Assembly (NCBI RefSeq): GCF_018228765.1
Contig: NZ_CP073695.1
Location: 1,860,001-1,924,000 of the forward strand
DNA length: 64,000 nt
Reading direction: 5' to 3'
From: Halorubrum ruber
GTDB lineage: Archaea; Halobacteriota; Halobacteria; Halobacteriales; Haloferacaceae
Shown here: in pieces, positions 32,250-41,880 of the stretch
Layout: every line of letters begins with the position of its first letter
Numbering within the stretch: the first letter of the stretch is position 1
Program-made: the position numbers and the translations under genes
Notes under the pieces: model-generated
Seen by the model: the letters and a program-made list of their open reading frames with translations, nothing else
Database searches by the model: none
What the model was told of the DNA's origin: nothing

Positions 32250-32263
32250 GATCACGGTAATCA
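32249..32263. promoter_or_regulatory. operator-like motif, site 2
   Basis: TGATCACGGTAATCA is a near-perfect palindrome overlapping the start codon at 32247-32249. Its minus-strand reading TGATTACCGTGATCA shares 13 bases with site 1 at 31363-31380. Two such sites at the heads of two neighbouring minus-strand genes suggest shared regulation. Confidence 0.5.
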
Positions 32264-32452
32264 CGTCAGCGAATTTGACTCTATGTGTCCAATTTTCTCC
32301 GCTGATATTCGTGGCATTAAGTACATAAGGCAGTCCGACTTCTTGACGAGTAACCAGCAACCGTTCTGAACGAGCGGAGGGTTGTCTTGCGCGTCAATGA
32401 CCGCGCCTGACTCCTCGAAACCTCGTTCGTCGGTGGCCGCTGGGTTCAAACA

Positions 32453-32869
32453 ATGAAACCAAGCACTCAATCCAACGCGGACGACAGGGCAGTGAGTCCC
32501 GTCATCGGCGTCATCCTCATGGTCGCGATTACCGTCATCCTGGCGGCCGTTATCGGGACGTTCGTCCTCGGACTCGGCGATCAGTTAGGTGACACCGCGC
32601 CGCAGGCGAGCTTCTCAGTTGAGAGCGTCAACGATACCGACATCACGATCGCGAAGACAGGTGGACAATCGATCGACAAGGGAGACCTCGTCCTTTCGGT
32701 TAATGGAGAGCGGATAGACGAAACATGGAGTGGCGATGATGCGTGGGAATCCGGAGAGTCAAAATCGATAGCACATAACAGTTCTGACAATGATGGAGCT
32801 ACCGTTAGGATCATCCATGATCCCAGTGGTAGCGCGATCTACGAAGACACCGTTGACATCCCGGCGTAA
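32453..32869 (+). CDS. type IV pilin-like protein
   Basis: A 138-residue secreted subunit. The class III signal is [20 protein letters not shown]: a charged N-terminus, [12 protein letters not shown] cleavage and hydrophobic start, processed by the PibD-type prepilin peptidase. The mature part is a beta-rich domain ([20 protein letters not shown] and on) rich in Asp, Ser and Asn. No pil ATPase or membrane platform genes are nearby, so it is an orphan pilin for adhesion or surface structures. Base composition is lower in GC than flanking genes. Confidence 0.88.
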   Translation: MKPSTQSNADDRAVSPVIGVILMVAITVILAAVIGTFVLGLGDQLGDTAPQASFSVESVNDTDITIAKTGGQSIDKGDLVLSVNGERIDETWSGDDAWESGESKSIAHNSSDNDGATVRIIHDPSGSAIYEDTVDIPA

Positions 32870-33031
32870 TCAGTTACTGCTACCCCGGTAACACGCGTCA
32901 GTTTTTGAATAATTTCAGCACTACGTACTCCTTCCCCTCGTTCTCTGGCGCAACCCAAGCCCACTGTCGAACTACTGGTGTATCCCTTGATCCAATTCAT
33001 TGTTAGCCAGCCGATATTCGCTTCCGACTGA

Positions 33032-33442
33032 ATAGGATCCGTACAGGACACCGTCCTGCGGTTCGAGAGCAAGAGAACGGTCCTGTACGAAGTACCGACG
33101 GTAGATCGCAACCCACTCACACTCGACTATCCGGTCGTGGACGGACTCAAGTTCGACGTGAGCGACGAGGACGGCCGCCCGTAGGACGTGAAGGGGTCAA
33201 TGGTCAACGGTGTCCGGCCGACGTTCAAGTTCTGGGAGGACCAGCACGAGACGCTTGCGGACGCTGACGGCGGCTACGCGCTCGTGTGGTACCGAGCGGA
33301 AGGGAGAGAGATAACCGTCGTGTCGTCGCGCACGGTTCGCGCTCGGGGTTTAGAGATCACGAACTGGACGAATCCCGGTGAGACGCACTATCGGAGTCAC
33401 TCGCGAGAGGCACAAATTCCGACGAGTCAGCTACATCTATGA
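33032..33442 (+). pseudogene. gene remnant with in-frame stop and no start
   Basis: One continuous frame reads VLRFESKRTVLYEVPTVDRN, through VDGLKFDVSDEDGRP, a TAG at 33182, then DVKGSMVNGVRPTFKFWEDQ, on to TVRARGLEITNWTNPG and TGA at 33440. It looks like a protein with one nonsense codon and a lost 5' end. I cannot name the family. From 32870 to 33031 nothing else is seen. Confidence 0.5.
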
Positions 33443-33522
33443 TATCTCGCGATGATGCTGTTAGTCCACTTATATTTGTGGTGAAGTGAGTGATGATATT
33501 ACGTACAGACGCTAGGATAACT

Positions 33523-34431
33523 TCACTCCGCTTGAACAGCATGACGCAGTATAGAGGCAATCAGGTTCGAATCAAATTCTCTAATATCTGGATATTCTGA
33601 ATCGATTCTATCGAATGTTTTCTCTGGATTGTCTGAGGATTGTACTACTTGATTAATTATTATTAAATTGAGTATCTGAGCATACCATCCAGCGTTGAGG
33701 TTTAGACGCTCAAAATCATCTTCCATCTCCCGCTGGTAATTATCAGAATGAATCCCTAATAAAGCAAATCCCCTAGAACTTGTTCGCAACCCGCCAGTTG
33801 CCGGGTTTTTCAGGGTCCGTGGACCTGCTACGATCGGGCTACCACTCATCCCGGGATACATCATTGCGTCAGTTATGAACTTTGGATCATCTTGGAAAGG
33901 TAATCCGTAGGGTGTAGAAATTCGTGCGTTCCGGAGTAGTGGTATATACGATTGGCTATCAAGTAGTCCGTCTGGATAACCGATCACCAATACTGTATCA
34001 CCGCCGGAAACCACATCATCCCCGTCCATCAACATATGTGGCGAAAAAGCCGTACTACCTGTTACTATATTTGATTCATCCCCGTTATTATTGATGTAGT
34101 CTGAAAAGTCAGACAATTTCTGATTAATTGGTATTACTGCCACGTCAATATCATTGTCCGATCCATCATTCCCACCCATTTCATACCAGTCAATTTGTGA
34201 TCCCTCTTCGACCGATTTTGTGATCCAGTTTACATCTCCCAAATTATTATAACTTCTAATAAAGAATCGCACCTCGTCAGCAGGCACATTATCATCTGGT
34301 TCTAGAACATGTTTATTAGTCACTAAGTAGGTATCATCCAAAAAATTATAAAAAAATCCAGTTGCGAAATCGTCTCGATTACCGACTTTGATCATCGTAA
34401 CGGTAGAGTATACCGGATTTATTGAGGCCAT
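33523..34431 (-). CDS. trypsin-like (S1 family) serine protease, AT-rich
   Basis: A 302-residue protease. The triad is His41 (YLVTNKHVLEP), Asp96 (DIDVAVIPI) and Ser196 (MYPGMSGSPIV), with VIGYPDGLLD before it. No signal peptide is present, so it is likely cytoplasmic, and there is no PDZ domain, unlike DegP/HtrA. Base composition is far more AT-rich than the flanks (AAT, ATT and TAT codons throughout), a sign of recent transfer. Standalone trypsin-like proteases are found in mobile and defence islands; its target is unknown. Confidence 0.85.
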   Translation of the reverse strand: MASINPVYSTVTMIKVGNRDDFATGFFYNFLDDTYLVTNKHVLEPDDNVPADEVRFFIRSYNNLGDVNWITKSVEEGSQIDWYEMGGNDGSDNDIDVAVIPINQKLSDFSDYINNNGDESNIVTGSTAFSPHMLMDGDDVVSGGDTVLVIGYPDGLLDSQSYIPLLRNARISTPYGLPFQDDPKFITDAMMYPGMSGSPIVAGPRTLKNPATGGLRTSSRGFALLGIHSDNYQREMEDDFERLNLNAGWYAQILNLIIINQVVQSSDNPEKTFDRIDSEYPDIREFDSNLIASILRHAVQAE

Positions 34432-34746
34432 AGCTATCTAATATATCTGACAGCAAATAATTATTTTGGAGCCTATAATTCATACCTGCTGTATTTGACA
34501 TTCCTCAAAATGATTTCTCTCGCGAAAACGGGGGTGGTACCTTAGCTGTGTGGCCTTAGCCACACCTCTAACCGCCAACCGACCCCCCGGTGTCGGTTCG
34601 GCGTCGACGAGCAGCTCGTCGAGTCCGGATCCGCGCTTGTGTTGCGGTCGAGATCGTCGCGAACCCGCCGATCGGGAGGGTCGATCATGGCGAAAACAGC
34701 CGCAAAAAGAGCCTCTGGATAGTGTTGCCACTCACGAGGGGCCGCG
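34432..34746. other. intergenic stretch without a gene
   Basis: No credible coding region. The AT-rich leader of the protease gene occupies the left part. A perfect 7-base-pair hairpin (GTGTGGC CTTA GCCACAC, 34548-34565) marks the transition back to GC-rich sequence and may be a terminator or the scar of a junction. Confidence 0.5.
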
Positions 34747-35064
34747 CTACCGGAGCGTCTGGCCCTTCCCCCACGCGCTCCGCACCGGCCGGATCTTCGG
34801 ACCCGACGCGTCCCGGTAGTGCGACACCGCCTCTTTCAGCCGCTCAGGATCGCGACCCGCACCGACCCAGTACCGCTTGAGCCGCGTCACCAGCTCCGAC
34901 CAGGACTCGTCGGCGAGGTTCCCCATCCGAACTCGAAGGTGTGCCTCGCGCTCGTCGATGTGGATCTCATTCGCCTAGCAGAACGCGATCAGTTCGAGCG
35001 ATTCTGTGGCGTAGAGGGTCGCTACGGTAGAGTCGGCAGTAGCCGTGAAACGCTCGGTAAGTAA
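34747..35064 (-). pseudogene. truncated gene abutting tRNA-Arg
   Basis: Reading leftwards from the tRNA, one frame gives HLLTERFTATADSTVATLYA, then SLELIAFC, a TAG at 34975-34977, and ANEIHIDEREAHLRVRMGNL, continuing with SWSELVTRLKRYWVGAGRDP to a TAG at 34747. The fragment has no start because the tRNA gene cuts it, and one internal stop. It looks like the 3' part of an old integrated element. Family not recognised. Confidence 0.5.
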
Positions 35065-35065
35065 G

Positions 35066-35140
35066 TGGGCGCTACAGGATTTGAACCCGTGGCAACTTGG
35101 TCCGAAGCCAAGCACTCTGTCCAAACTGAGCTAAGCGCCC
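35066..35140 (-). tRNA. tRNA-Arg (anticodon TCG)
   Basis: Seventy-five bases fold as a cloverleaf. The acceptor GGGCGCT pairs with AGCGCCC (discriminator A), the anticodon stem CTTGG/CCAAG closes the loop CTTCGGA giving anticodon TCG, and the T arm has GGTTCAAATCC. CCA is not encoded. The 3' end faces the accessory region to the left. Confidence 0.95.
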
Positions 35141-35472
35141 TCATCATCGTGTACTTCCGAGAGCGTGTTAAGTCCCGCGATCCCAAATCGCCGCCGCGCA
35201 GTCCGACGGTTCCGCGCCGACTCCGGCGGTCGATCGATTCGGCGACGTGACAGGTTCCCGCGATCCGGGGGTGCGGGCCCCATGGGTCGCGCCCGAATTC
35301 GGCGGCTGATCGGGTCCACGACCGCGTCGAGACGCGTCGTCGTCTCGCAAGGGGCGATCAAAAAGAATATTATTCGGAGCGGGCATGTTCAGGTAGTAGA
35401 TGTGTCTTGGTCGCCCGGCCTCGCGGCCGAACGAGTGGCTCGCGCCGACGACGTCGCCCCCGAGGTGCGTCC

Positions 35473-36072
35473 ATGTATGAGCTGACGCCGCACTTCGACG
35501 CCGAGGTCGACCCCGGGACCAACATCATGTTGACCGGCCCGCCGCTCAGCGGGAAGCGGTCCATCATGATGGACGTCCTCGCCGCGGGGACCGACCGCGA
35601 CGAGGGCGCCATCGTCGTCACCACGAAGGACGGCGCCGACCGGGTGCTCCGCGACTACGAGAAGCGGACGCCCTACGAGGGGAAGCCCGTCGCGGTCGTC
35701 GACTGCGTCACCCGCCAGCAGGGCGGCGACACCCGCGAGTCCGACCGGATCAAGTACGCCTCCTCGCCGGTGGACATGACGGGGATCGGGATCAAGCTCT
35801 CCGAGTTCCTCCAGGCGTTCGGCGACCGCGGCATCGAGCGGAACCGCGTGATGGTCCACTCGCTGTCGACGCTACTGATGTACTCGGACCTCCAGACGGT
35901 GTTCCGGTTCCTCCACGTGTTCACCGGCCGCGTCCAGAGCGTCGACGGCCTCGGGCTGTACAGCATCGACTCGACGGCCCACGACGACCAGGCGATGAAC
36001 ACGCTCAAACAGCTGTTCGACGGGATCGTCACGGTGCCGGAGGACGGCGAGCCCGAGATCCGGCTCCCCTGA
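35473..36072 (+). CDS. RecA-superfamily ATPase, RAD55/KaiC-like (haloarchaeal)
   Basis: A 199-residue protein. The Walker A-like loop is LTGPPLSGKRSIM (about residues 20-32), Walker B-like regions are GAIVVTTKD and NRVMVHSLSTLLMYSD, and the fold order follows RecA/KaiC. Similar haloarchaeal single-domain proteins often act beside signal-transduction genes; the role here is unknown. I chose the ATG giving MYELTPHFDAEVDPG. A TATA-like ATATTATTC occurs about 100 bases upstream, so the transcript may have a leader. Confidence 0.75.
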   Translation: MYELTPHFDAEVDPGTNIMLTGPPLSGKRSIMMDVLAAGTDRDEGAIVVTTKDGADRVLRDYEKRTPYEGKPVAVVDCVTRQQGGDTRESDRIKYASSPVDMTGIGIKLSEFLQAFGDRGIERNRVMVHSLSTLLMYSDLQTVFRFLHVFTGRVQSVDGLGLYSIDSTAHDDQAMNTLKQLFDGIVTVPEDGEPEIRLP

Positions 36073-36158
36073 GCGGCCAGTCGACGACGGCCAGCGCCAG
36101 TTCCCGGACTGCGACGACGTGGGGTCCGCTTAATCGTGTCGAGCCCGTACGAGGAGCC

Positions 36159-36581
36159 ATGCCCATCACCGACGACGCGGGCCTCGACCGCCTGCTCGAC
36201 GCAGAGACGATAGCGGTCGTCGGCTGCTCGACGACGCCCGGAAAGGCCGCCCACGACGTGCCCGCGTACCTCCAGGAGCAGGGGTACCGGATCGTCCCCG
36301 TGAACCCGTTCGCCGACGAGGTCCTCGGCGAGCCGGCGAACGACGCGGTCGGCGACGTGGAGGAGGAGATCGACCTCGTCGACGTGTTCCGGCCTAGCGA
36401 GGAGGTGCCGGGGGTCGTCGACGACGTCCGCGAGCGCCACGCCGAACGGGGCGACGCCGGCGCGGTGTGGCTCCAGCTCGGAATCAGCCACGACGAGGCG
36501 GCCGCGGCCGCCGAGGCCGACGGGATCGACGTGGTTCAGGACCGCTGTCTCAAGGTCGAGCACGGTCGGCTGCGCGGGTAA
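36159..36581 (+). CDS. CoA-binding domain protein
   Basis: A 140-residue Rossmann-fold protein. IAVVGCSTTPGKAAHDVPAYLQEQGYRIVPVNPFADEVLGEPA is the classic CoA_binding (succinyl-CoA synthetase alpha N-terminal like) motif, and the middle carries IDLVDVFRPSEEVPGVVDDV, then GAVWLQLGISHDEAAAAAEADGIDVVQDRCLKVEH. The role is unknown. The gene stands alone before repeat copy C. Confidence 0.9.
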   Translation: MPITDDAGLDRLLDAETIAVVGCSTTPGKAAHDVPAYLQEQGYRIVPVNPFADEVLGEPANDAVGDVEEEIDLVDVFRPSEEVPGVVDDVRERHAERGDAGAVWLQLGISHDEAAAAAEADGIDVVQDRCLKVEHGRLRG

Positions 36582-36619
36582 ATGTCAGCGACTTCGGTGA
36601 ATCCGCGGTGATGCTGTCG

Positions 36620-36950
36620 ACTATTTATAAATGATTAACAGCGGAGCGGCGCCGACACCTCCAAAGCCCCAGCCGGGAGGCCGGCGCACGCTCGCTGCGC
36701 TCCTCGGTCGGTCGCTCGTTTCACTCGCTCTCTCCCTGCGGTGCTTACGTCGCCTGCGCCGGCCTCCCGGCTGCCCCTTTGAGTCCCGCCCCGCACAGCA
36801 CCGTAACCTCACGCCTCCCCAGCCTCGTCGGGCGCGTCCTTCGGGCTCCCTTCGGTCGCCCTCGGAGCGCCCGACTCCCTCGCGCGTGCTGCTCGGCCGC
36901 ACAGCGGCCTCGCAGGCACGCGCCACCGTCCATTTATAAGTGACAGTCGC
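36620..36950 (-). repeat. structured intergenic repeat, copy C (minus orientation)
   Basis: Reverse-oriented copy bounded by TATTTATAAATG (from 36622) and CATTTATAAGTGAC (36931-36944). Stem 2 pairs 36671-36687 with 36756-36772 (17 base pairs). Stem 1 pairs 36827-36835 with 36867-36875 (9 base pairs). The 5' stem is GCGTGC/GCACGC around GGCCGC-TGT-GCGGCC. The boxes CCAAAGCCCCAG, CTGCCCCTTTGAGTCCC and CACGCCTCCCCAGCCTCGTC are the complements of those in copy A. It separates two convergent genes (ends 36581 and 37012). There is no gene here. Confidence 0.87.
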
Positions 36951-37011
36951 CACTCAGATCCTATTTAAATATCGCACCGCTCGCGATCACGGCGCCGCTC
37001 CCGCACCGAGA

Positions 37012-37992
37012 TTACCCCTCCCACTCCTCGAAGCTCCGGTAGACGCCCTTCGAGAGGTAGCGCTCGGAGGAGTCGGGGAAGACGGTGACGACCGCGTCGT
37101 GCGGGGCATCGATCTCGCCGTCGCGGACGTCGCGGGCGACGCGCTTCGCCGCGATCGCGTTGGCGGCCGACGAGGAGGCGACGAGGTGGCCCTCCTCGCT
37201 CGCGAGCCGGCCCATCTCCTCGTGGACGTCGCGGTCGTCGATGGCTTGGATCTCGTCGACGAGGTCGGGGTCGAACAGCTCGTTCCGCTCGGTGTCGTGG
37301 GTGCCGATCCCCTCGGTCTTGTACTCCTCGTGGTCGACGTCCTCGCCGAGGAACTCGCGGTACGCCGAGCCGGCGGGCTCGACCGCGACGACGTGGGTGT
37401 CCGGGTCGCGCTCGCGGAAATAGCGGGCGATCCCCATCAGCGTCCCGCCGGTGCCGCAGCCGGCGACGACCGCGCCCACCTCGCCGTCGAGCGCCTCGTC
37501 GATCTCCGGCGCGGTCGTCTCGTAGTGCGCCTCCGCGTTGAGCGGGTTCGAGAACTGCTGGGGGACGACCGCGTCGTCCAGCTCCTCCGCGATCCCGTGC
37601 GCGCGGTCGATCGCGAGCCCCATCCCCTCGTCGCTCGGCGTGTTCACGACCTCGGCGCCGAGCGCGCGCATGAGCTGCTGTTTCTCCACCGAGAAGCGCT
37701 CGGGGACGACGAAGATCGCCTCCAACCCCAGCTGCTTGGCCGCGACGGCGAGCCCGATCCCGGTGTTGCCGGCGGTCGGCTCGACCACGGTGCCGCCCTC
37801 ACCGACGTCGCCGCGCTCCAGCATGCGTTCGAGCATGTACTTGCCGATGCGGTCCTTGATGCTCGCACCGGGGTTGAACGACTCCAGCTTGGCGTACACC
37901 GGCACCGCGTCCGGCGCGTCGCGGACCTCGACGAGCGGCGTCTCCCCGATCGTCTCCAACACCGACGACAGGGGCTCCCGATGATCGGTCAT
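37012..37992 (-). CDS. PLP-dependent cysteine synthase family protein
   Basis: A 326-residue beta-family PLP enzyme. The lysine motif is [17 protein letters not shown], the substrate loop [15 protein letters not shown], and the phosphate-binding loop [19 protein letters not shown]. This is the O-acetylserine sulfhydrylase/cystathionine beta-synthase fold without CBS domains. Cysteine synthase activity is the likeliest; cystathionine beta-synthase is an alternative. The start is the ATG at 37992. It is divergent from thrS. Confidence 0.9.
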   Translation of the reverse strand: MTDHREPLSSVLETIGETPLVEVRDAPDAVPVYAKLESFNPGASIKDRIGKYMLERMLERGDVGEGGTVVEPTAGNTGIGLAVAAKQLGLEAIFVVPERFSVEKQQLMRALGAEVVNTPSDEGMGLAIDRAHGIAEELDDAVVPQQFSNPLNAEAHYETTAPEIDEALDGEVGAVVAGCGTGGTLMGIARYFRERDPDTHVVAVEPAGSAYREFLGEDVDHEEYKTEGIGTHDTERNELFDPDLVDEIQAIDDRDVHEEMGRLASEEGHLVASSSAANAIAAKRVARDVRDGEIDAPHDAVVTVFPDSSERYLSKGVYRSFEEWEG

Positions 37993-38183
37993 GGCGCGGC
38001 AAACGTTGCCTCGGGATTTGTGTGTTGCCATCGCTCCCGCCGGATCCGGGGCTCCGGAGCGGCGGCAGCCCTTGCCGGAGACGGGGGTCATTGCCGGAGT
38101 TCGGGGCGGCGAGTCCGGCCGCGCGTGCGAGCCCACGCCACGGATCGAACACACTTATGGCGGTCGTCCGGCTCCGATGCTGT

Positions 38184-40133
38184 ATGAGCGAGACCGATGC
38201 GGAGGCCGAGGTGACGGTCGTCCTGCCGGACGGATCAGAGCTGACCGTGCCGGCAGGGTCGACAGTCGAGGACGTCGCCTTCGAGATCGGCCCCGGGCTC
38301 GGTCGCGACACCGTCGCGGGGAAGATCGACGGCGAACTCGTCGAGAAGTACGCCGAGGTCGACGACGGCGATCGGATCGAGATCGTCACCGACCAGTCGG
38401 ACGAGTACCTCACGGTGTTGCGCCACTCTGCGGCCCACGTGTTCGCGCAGGCGCTCCAGCGGCTCCACCCGGAGGCGACGCTGACGATCGGGCCGCCGAC
38501 CGACGACGGCTTCTACTACGACGTCACCGACGTCGACGTCGACGAGGACGACCTGGCCGCCATCGAAGACGAGATGGACGAGATCATCGCGGCGGACTAC
38601 GACATCGAGCGCGAGGTCCGGTCGCGCGAAGAGGCGACGGAGGTCTACGCCGACAACGAGTACAAGCGGCAGATCCTCGACGAGGAGGCCGACGGCGAGG
38701 AGGTCACCTTCTACGTCCAAGACGGCTGGGAGGACCTCTGTCAGGGCCCCCACGTCGAGTCGACCGGCGAGATCGGCGCCGCGACGCTGCTGGAGGTGTC
38801 CGCCGCCTACTGGCGCGGCGACGAGGAGAACGACTCGCTGACGCGCGTGTACGGCACCGCCTTCGCGAGCGAGTCGGACCTCGAGGAGTACCTCGAACTG
38901 CGCGAGCAGGCCCAGGAGCGCGACCACCGGAAGATCGGCCAGGAGATGAACCTCTTCTCGATCCCGACGGTGACCGGGCCGGGGCTCCCGCTGTACCACC
39001 CGCCGGGGAAGACCGTGCTGCGCGAGCTGTCCGACTTCGCGAACGAGCTCAACCGCGACCACGGCTACGAGGAGGTCGAGACGCCGCACGTGTTCCGGAC
39101 GGAGCTGTGGAAGCAGTCCGGCCACTACGAGAACTACAAGGACGACATGTTCCTCCTCGACGTCAACGACGAGGAGTACGGCCTCAAGCCGATGAACTGC
39201 CCGGGCCACGCGACCATCTTCGACCAGCAGAACTGGTCGTACCGCGACCTCCCGCAGCGCTACTTCGAGAACGGGAAGGTGTACCGGAAAGAGCAGCGCG
39301 GCGAGCTGTCGGGCCTGTCGCGCGTCTGGTCGTTCACCATCGACGACGGCCACCTGTTCGTCCGGCCGGACCAGATCCGCCAAGAGATCGAGTCCGTCAT
39401 CGAGATGATCTTCGAGGTCGTCGAGACGCTCGACTTAGAGGTCGAGGTCGCGCTCGCGACTCGTCCCGATAAGTCGGTCGGCGGCGACGAGATCTGGGAG
39501 TCCGCGGAGGAGCAGCTCCGCGACGTGCTCGAATCCGGCGGCTACGACTACGACGTCGAGCCGGGCGACGGCGCCTTCTACGGGCCGAAGATCGACTTCG
39601 GCTTCGAGGACGCCTTGGGCCGCGTCTGGGACGGCCCGACCGTCCAGCTGGACTTCAACATGCCCGACCGGTTCGATCTGACCTACACGGGCGAGGACAA
39701 CGAGGACCACCAGCCCGTGATGATCCACCGCGCGCTGTACGGGAGCTACGAGCGCTTCTTCATGGTCCTCATCGAGCACTTCGACGGCAACTTCCCGCTG
39801 TGGCTCGCGCCCGAGCAGGTCCGCATCCTCCCCGTCTCCGACGAGACGCTCGGCTACGCCCACCGCGTGAAAAACGAACTGGAGGACGCCGGGTTCCGCG
39901 TCGAGGTCGAGGACCGCGACTGGACCGTCGGCCGCAAGATCCGCGCGGGCCACGACGACCGCCTCCCGTACATGGTGATCGTCGGCGACGACGAGCAGGA
40001 GGCGGGGACGGTCTCGGTCCGCGACCGCTTCGAGAACCAGCGCGGCGACGTCGACCTCGACGCGTTCGTCGACCACCTCGTCGACGAGCGCGACGAGAAG
40101 CGGACGGAGCCGGACTTCGTCGACGCGGAGTAG
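38184..40133 (+). CDS. thrS: threonyl-tRNA synthetase, bacterial type
   Basis: A 649-residue class II synthetase. TGS domain (1-62; [24 protein letters not shown]), N2 editing domain ([11 protein letters not shown] and CQGPHVES region), catalytic core with [26 protein letters not shown], motif 2 ([20 protein letters not shown]) and motif 3 ([18 protein letters not shown]), and a C-terminal anticodon domain ([13 protein letters not shown]). Presence of the N2 editing domain makes it the bacterial type, as usual in haloarchaea. A TATA-like ACTTATGG lies about 28 bases before the ATG. Confidence 0.96.
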   Translation: MSETDAEAEVTVVLPDGSELTVPAGSTVEDVAFEIGPGLGRDTVAGKIDGELVEKYAEVDDGDRIEIVTDQSDEYLTVLRHSAAHVFAQALQRLHPEATLTIGPPTDDGFYYDVTDVDVDEDDLAAIEDEMDEIIAADYDIEREVRSREEATEVYADNEYKRQILDEEADGEEVTFYVQDGWEDLCQGPHVESTGEIGAATLLEVSAAYWRGDEENDSLTRVYGTAFASESDLEEYLELREQAQERDHRKIGQEMNLFSIPTVTGPGLPLYHPPGKTVLRELSDFANELNRDHGYEEVETPHVFRTELWKQSGHYENYKDDMFLLDVNDEEYGLKPMNCPGHATIFDQQNWSYRDLPQRYFENGKVYRKEQRGELSGLSRVWSFTIDDGHLFVRPDQIRQEIESVIEMIFEVVETLDLEVEVALATRPDKSVGGDEIWESAEEQLRDVLESGGYDYDVEPGDGAFYGPKIDFGFEDALGRVWDGPTVQLDFNMPDRFDLTYTGEDNEDHQPVMIHRALYGSYERFFMVLIEHFDGNFPLWLAPEQVRILPVSDETLGYAHRVKNELEDAGFRVEVEDRDWTVGRKIRAGHDDRLPYMVIVGDDEQEAGTVSVRDRFENQRGDVDLDAFVDHLVDERDEKRTEPDFVDAE

Positions 40134-40140
40134 TCGGCGT

Positions 40141-41706
40141 TCAGGCCGGCTCGACGCCGCTGACCTCGAACCGCGCGCCCCTGTCCTCGGACTCGACCGC
40201 CCGGACCGCCCAGCCGTGCGCGTCGGCGATCTCCGCGACGATGTTCAGGCCGAATCCGGTCCCCTCGGGGTCCGTCGTGTACCCAGTCTCGAACACCTGC
40301 TCGCGCTCGGCTTCGGGGATTCCCGTCCCGTCGTCGGCGACGTAGAACCCGTCGCCGTCCGCGAGCGGCCCGACGGTGACGGTCACGTCGTCGCCGCCGT
40401 GTTCTACGGCATCGTCGGGCTCCGCCCGACTGCTCGTGGAGTTGTGCTCCACGGCGTTTCGGAACAAGTTCTCTAAAAGCTGTCTGAGCCGCGCCTCGTC
40501 GGCCGAGATTTCGAGTTCGTCGACCGCGGCGCGGAACGCTCCGCTCCCGCTGTCCGTCGTCTTCCAGGCGTCCCTCGCGAGCGCGACGAGGTCGACGGGC
40601 TCCGGGTCGTCGACGTCGTCCCCCTCCCGCGCCAGCGTGAGCAGGTCCTCGATGAGCCTTTCCATCCGCGAGAGCGACCGCTCGATCGCCTCGACGTGCT
40701 CGCTGTCGGACTCGTCGGCGAGGAGGTCGACCCGTCCCCTCGCGGCCGTGAGCGGGTTCCGGAGGTCGTGGCTCACGACGCTCGCGAACTCCTCAAGCCG
40801 GTCGCGCTCGCGTTCGAGCCGCTCGGCCGCGCGCTGCCGCTCTAACTCGTAGCTCACCCACCGCGTCAGCAGTTCCACGAACGTCCGCTGCGTGTCCGTG
40901 AACGGCTCGCCGCGCGGCGTCGTGGCGGCGAAACACAGCGTCCCGTACTGCTCCCCGTCGACCTCGACCTTCCCGCCGATGTACGTCTCGAGCCCGAAGT
41001 TCTCGTGTGCGGGGTCGCCGGCCCACCCCTCATCGGTCGCGTCGACGACCGTCAACAGCGTGTCGCGCTCGATGGTCCGCTTGCAGTACGCCTCGTCGAG
41101 CGGGCAGGTCTCGCCCGGCTGCAAGAGGGGGTGGTCGGCGTGGGAGGCCTCGACGTGTTGGGTCCCGTCCTCGATGCGGGTGACGAACCCGTTGGGCACG
41201 TCGAGGTACTCGCAGCCGAGCGCCAAGATCGCCTCGACCTTCTCCTCGAACGTGCGGTCGTGGTCCGAGGAGACCGCGTACAGCCGCTGGATTGCGCGGA
41301 GGCTCTCCCGCTGTCGCCGCTCTAAGTCGCGCCGCTCGGTGACATCCCGGAGGTAGACCGAGAGCCCCTCGTCGGACGGGAACGCGCGGGCCTCGAACCA
41401 GGTGTCTAACGGCTCGTAGTAGGAGTCGAACGAGACCGGCTCTTGGGTCGCCATGGCCCGGTGGTACTCGTCGTAGAACTCCGTCTCGGCCGACCCCGGG
41501 ATCGACTCCCAGAGGTTCACGCCCTCGACCGACTCGTCCGGGCCGAGCGCGTCGTCGCTCATCGCCGACCGGAGGATCCGGCGCCCCTCCTCGTTGGCGT
41601 AGGTGACCGCCCAGTCCGCGTCGAGGGCGAAGAAGCCGTCCGCCATCCGATCGAGCACGGTTCGGAGGTCTTGGTCCGAGTCCGATCCACGCGCCGAGTC
41701 GGGCAT
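40141..41706 (-). CDS. PAS-GAF sensor histidine kinase
   Basis: A 521-residue soluble kinase. PAS domain at about 15-125 (LRTVLDRMADGFFALDADWAVTYANEEGRRI), GAF domain at about 140-295 (DRTFEEKVEAILALGCEYLDVPNGFVTRIEDG), HisKA at about 300-370 with the phospho-acceptor in FASVVSHDLRNPLTAA, and HATPase with N box (ENLFRNAVEHN), DDGTGIP and GTGFGLNIVAEIA. There are no membrane helices, so it senses a cytoplasmic signal. No response regulator is adjacent. Confidence 0.93.
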   Translation of the reverse strand: MPDSARGSDSDQDLRTVLDRMADGFFALDADWAVTYANEEGRRILRSAMSDDALGPDESVEGVNLWESIPGSAETEFYDEYHRAMATQEPVSFDSYYEPLDTWFEARAFPSDEGLSVYLRDVTERRDLERRQRESLRAIQRLYAVSSDHDRTFEEKVEAILALGCEYLDVPNGFVTRIEDGTQHVEASHADHPLLQPGETCPLDEAYCKRTIERDTLLTVVDATDEGWAGDPAHENFGLETYIGGKVEVDGEQYGTLCFAATTPRGEPFTDTQRTFVELLTRWVSYELERQRAAERLERERDRLEEFASVVSHDLRNPLTAARGRVDLLADESDSEHVEAIERSLSRMERLIEDLLTLAREGDDVDDPEPVDLVALARDAWKTTDSGSGAFRAAVDELEISADEARLRQLLENLFRNAVEHNSTSSRAEPDDAVEHGGDDVTVTVGPLADGDGFYVADDGTGIPEAEREQVFETGYTTDPEGTGFGLNIVAEIADAHGWAVRAVESEDRGARFEVSGVEPA

Positions 41707-41880
41707 GCGAGCGGGTACGCGGCGCGACGGTTTAGGTGCCGGGGATCCGCGGTCGAATCGGCCTCACTGACGGCGTTTCGAATCGATATGCGCTCCGTGA
41801 CGCTCGGTCCGCAGGGTCGTTTTGGGCCGATCGTTCCCGGTTCCGTCGGGTTTTTCACGCCGCTGGTCCGGATCCGAGGT

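Noticed and set aside
32261-32470. Short minus frame between the unknown gene and the pilin gene
   Set aside because: It overlaps the presumed promoter regions of both neighbours and shows no recognisable domain; a decayed gene fragment is possible but unsupported.
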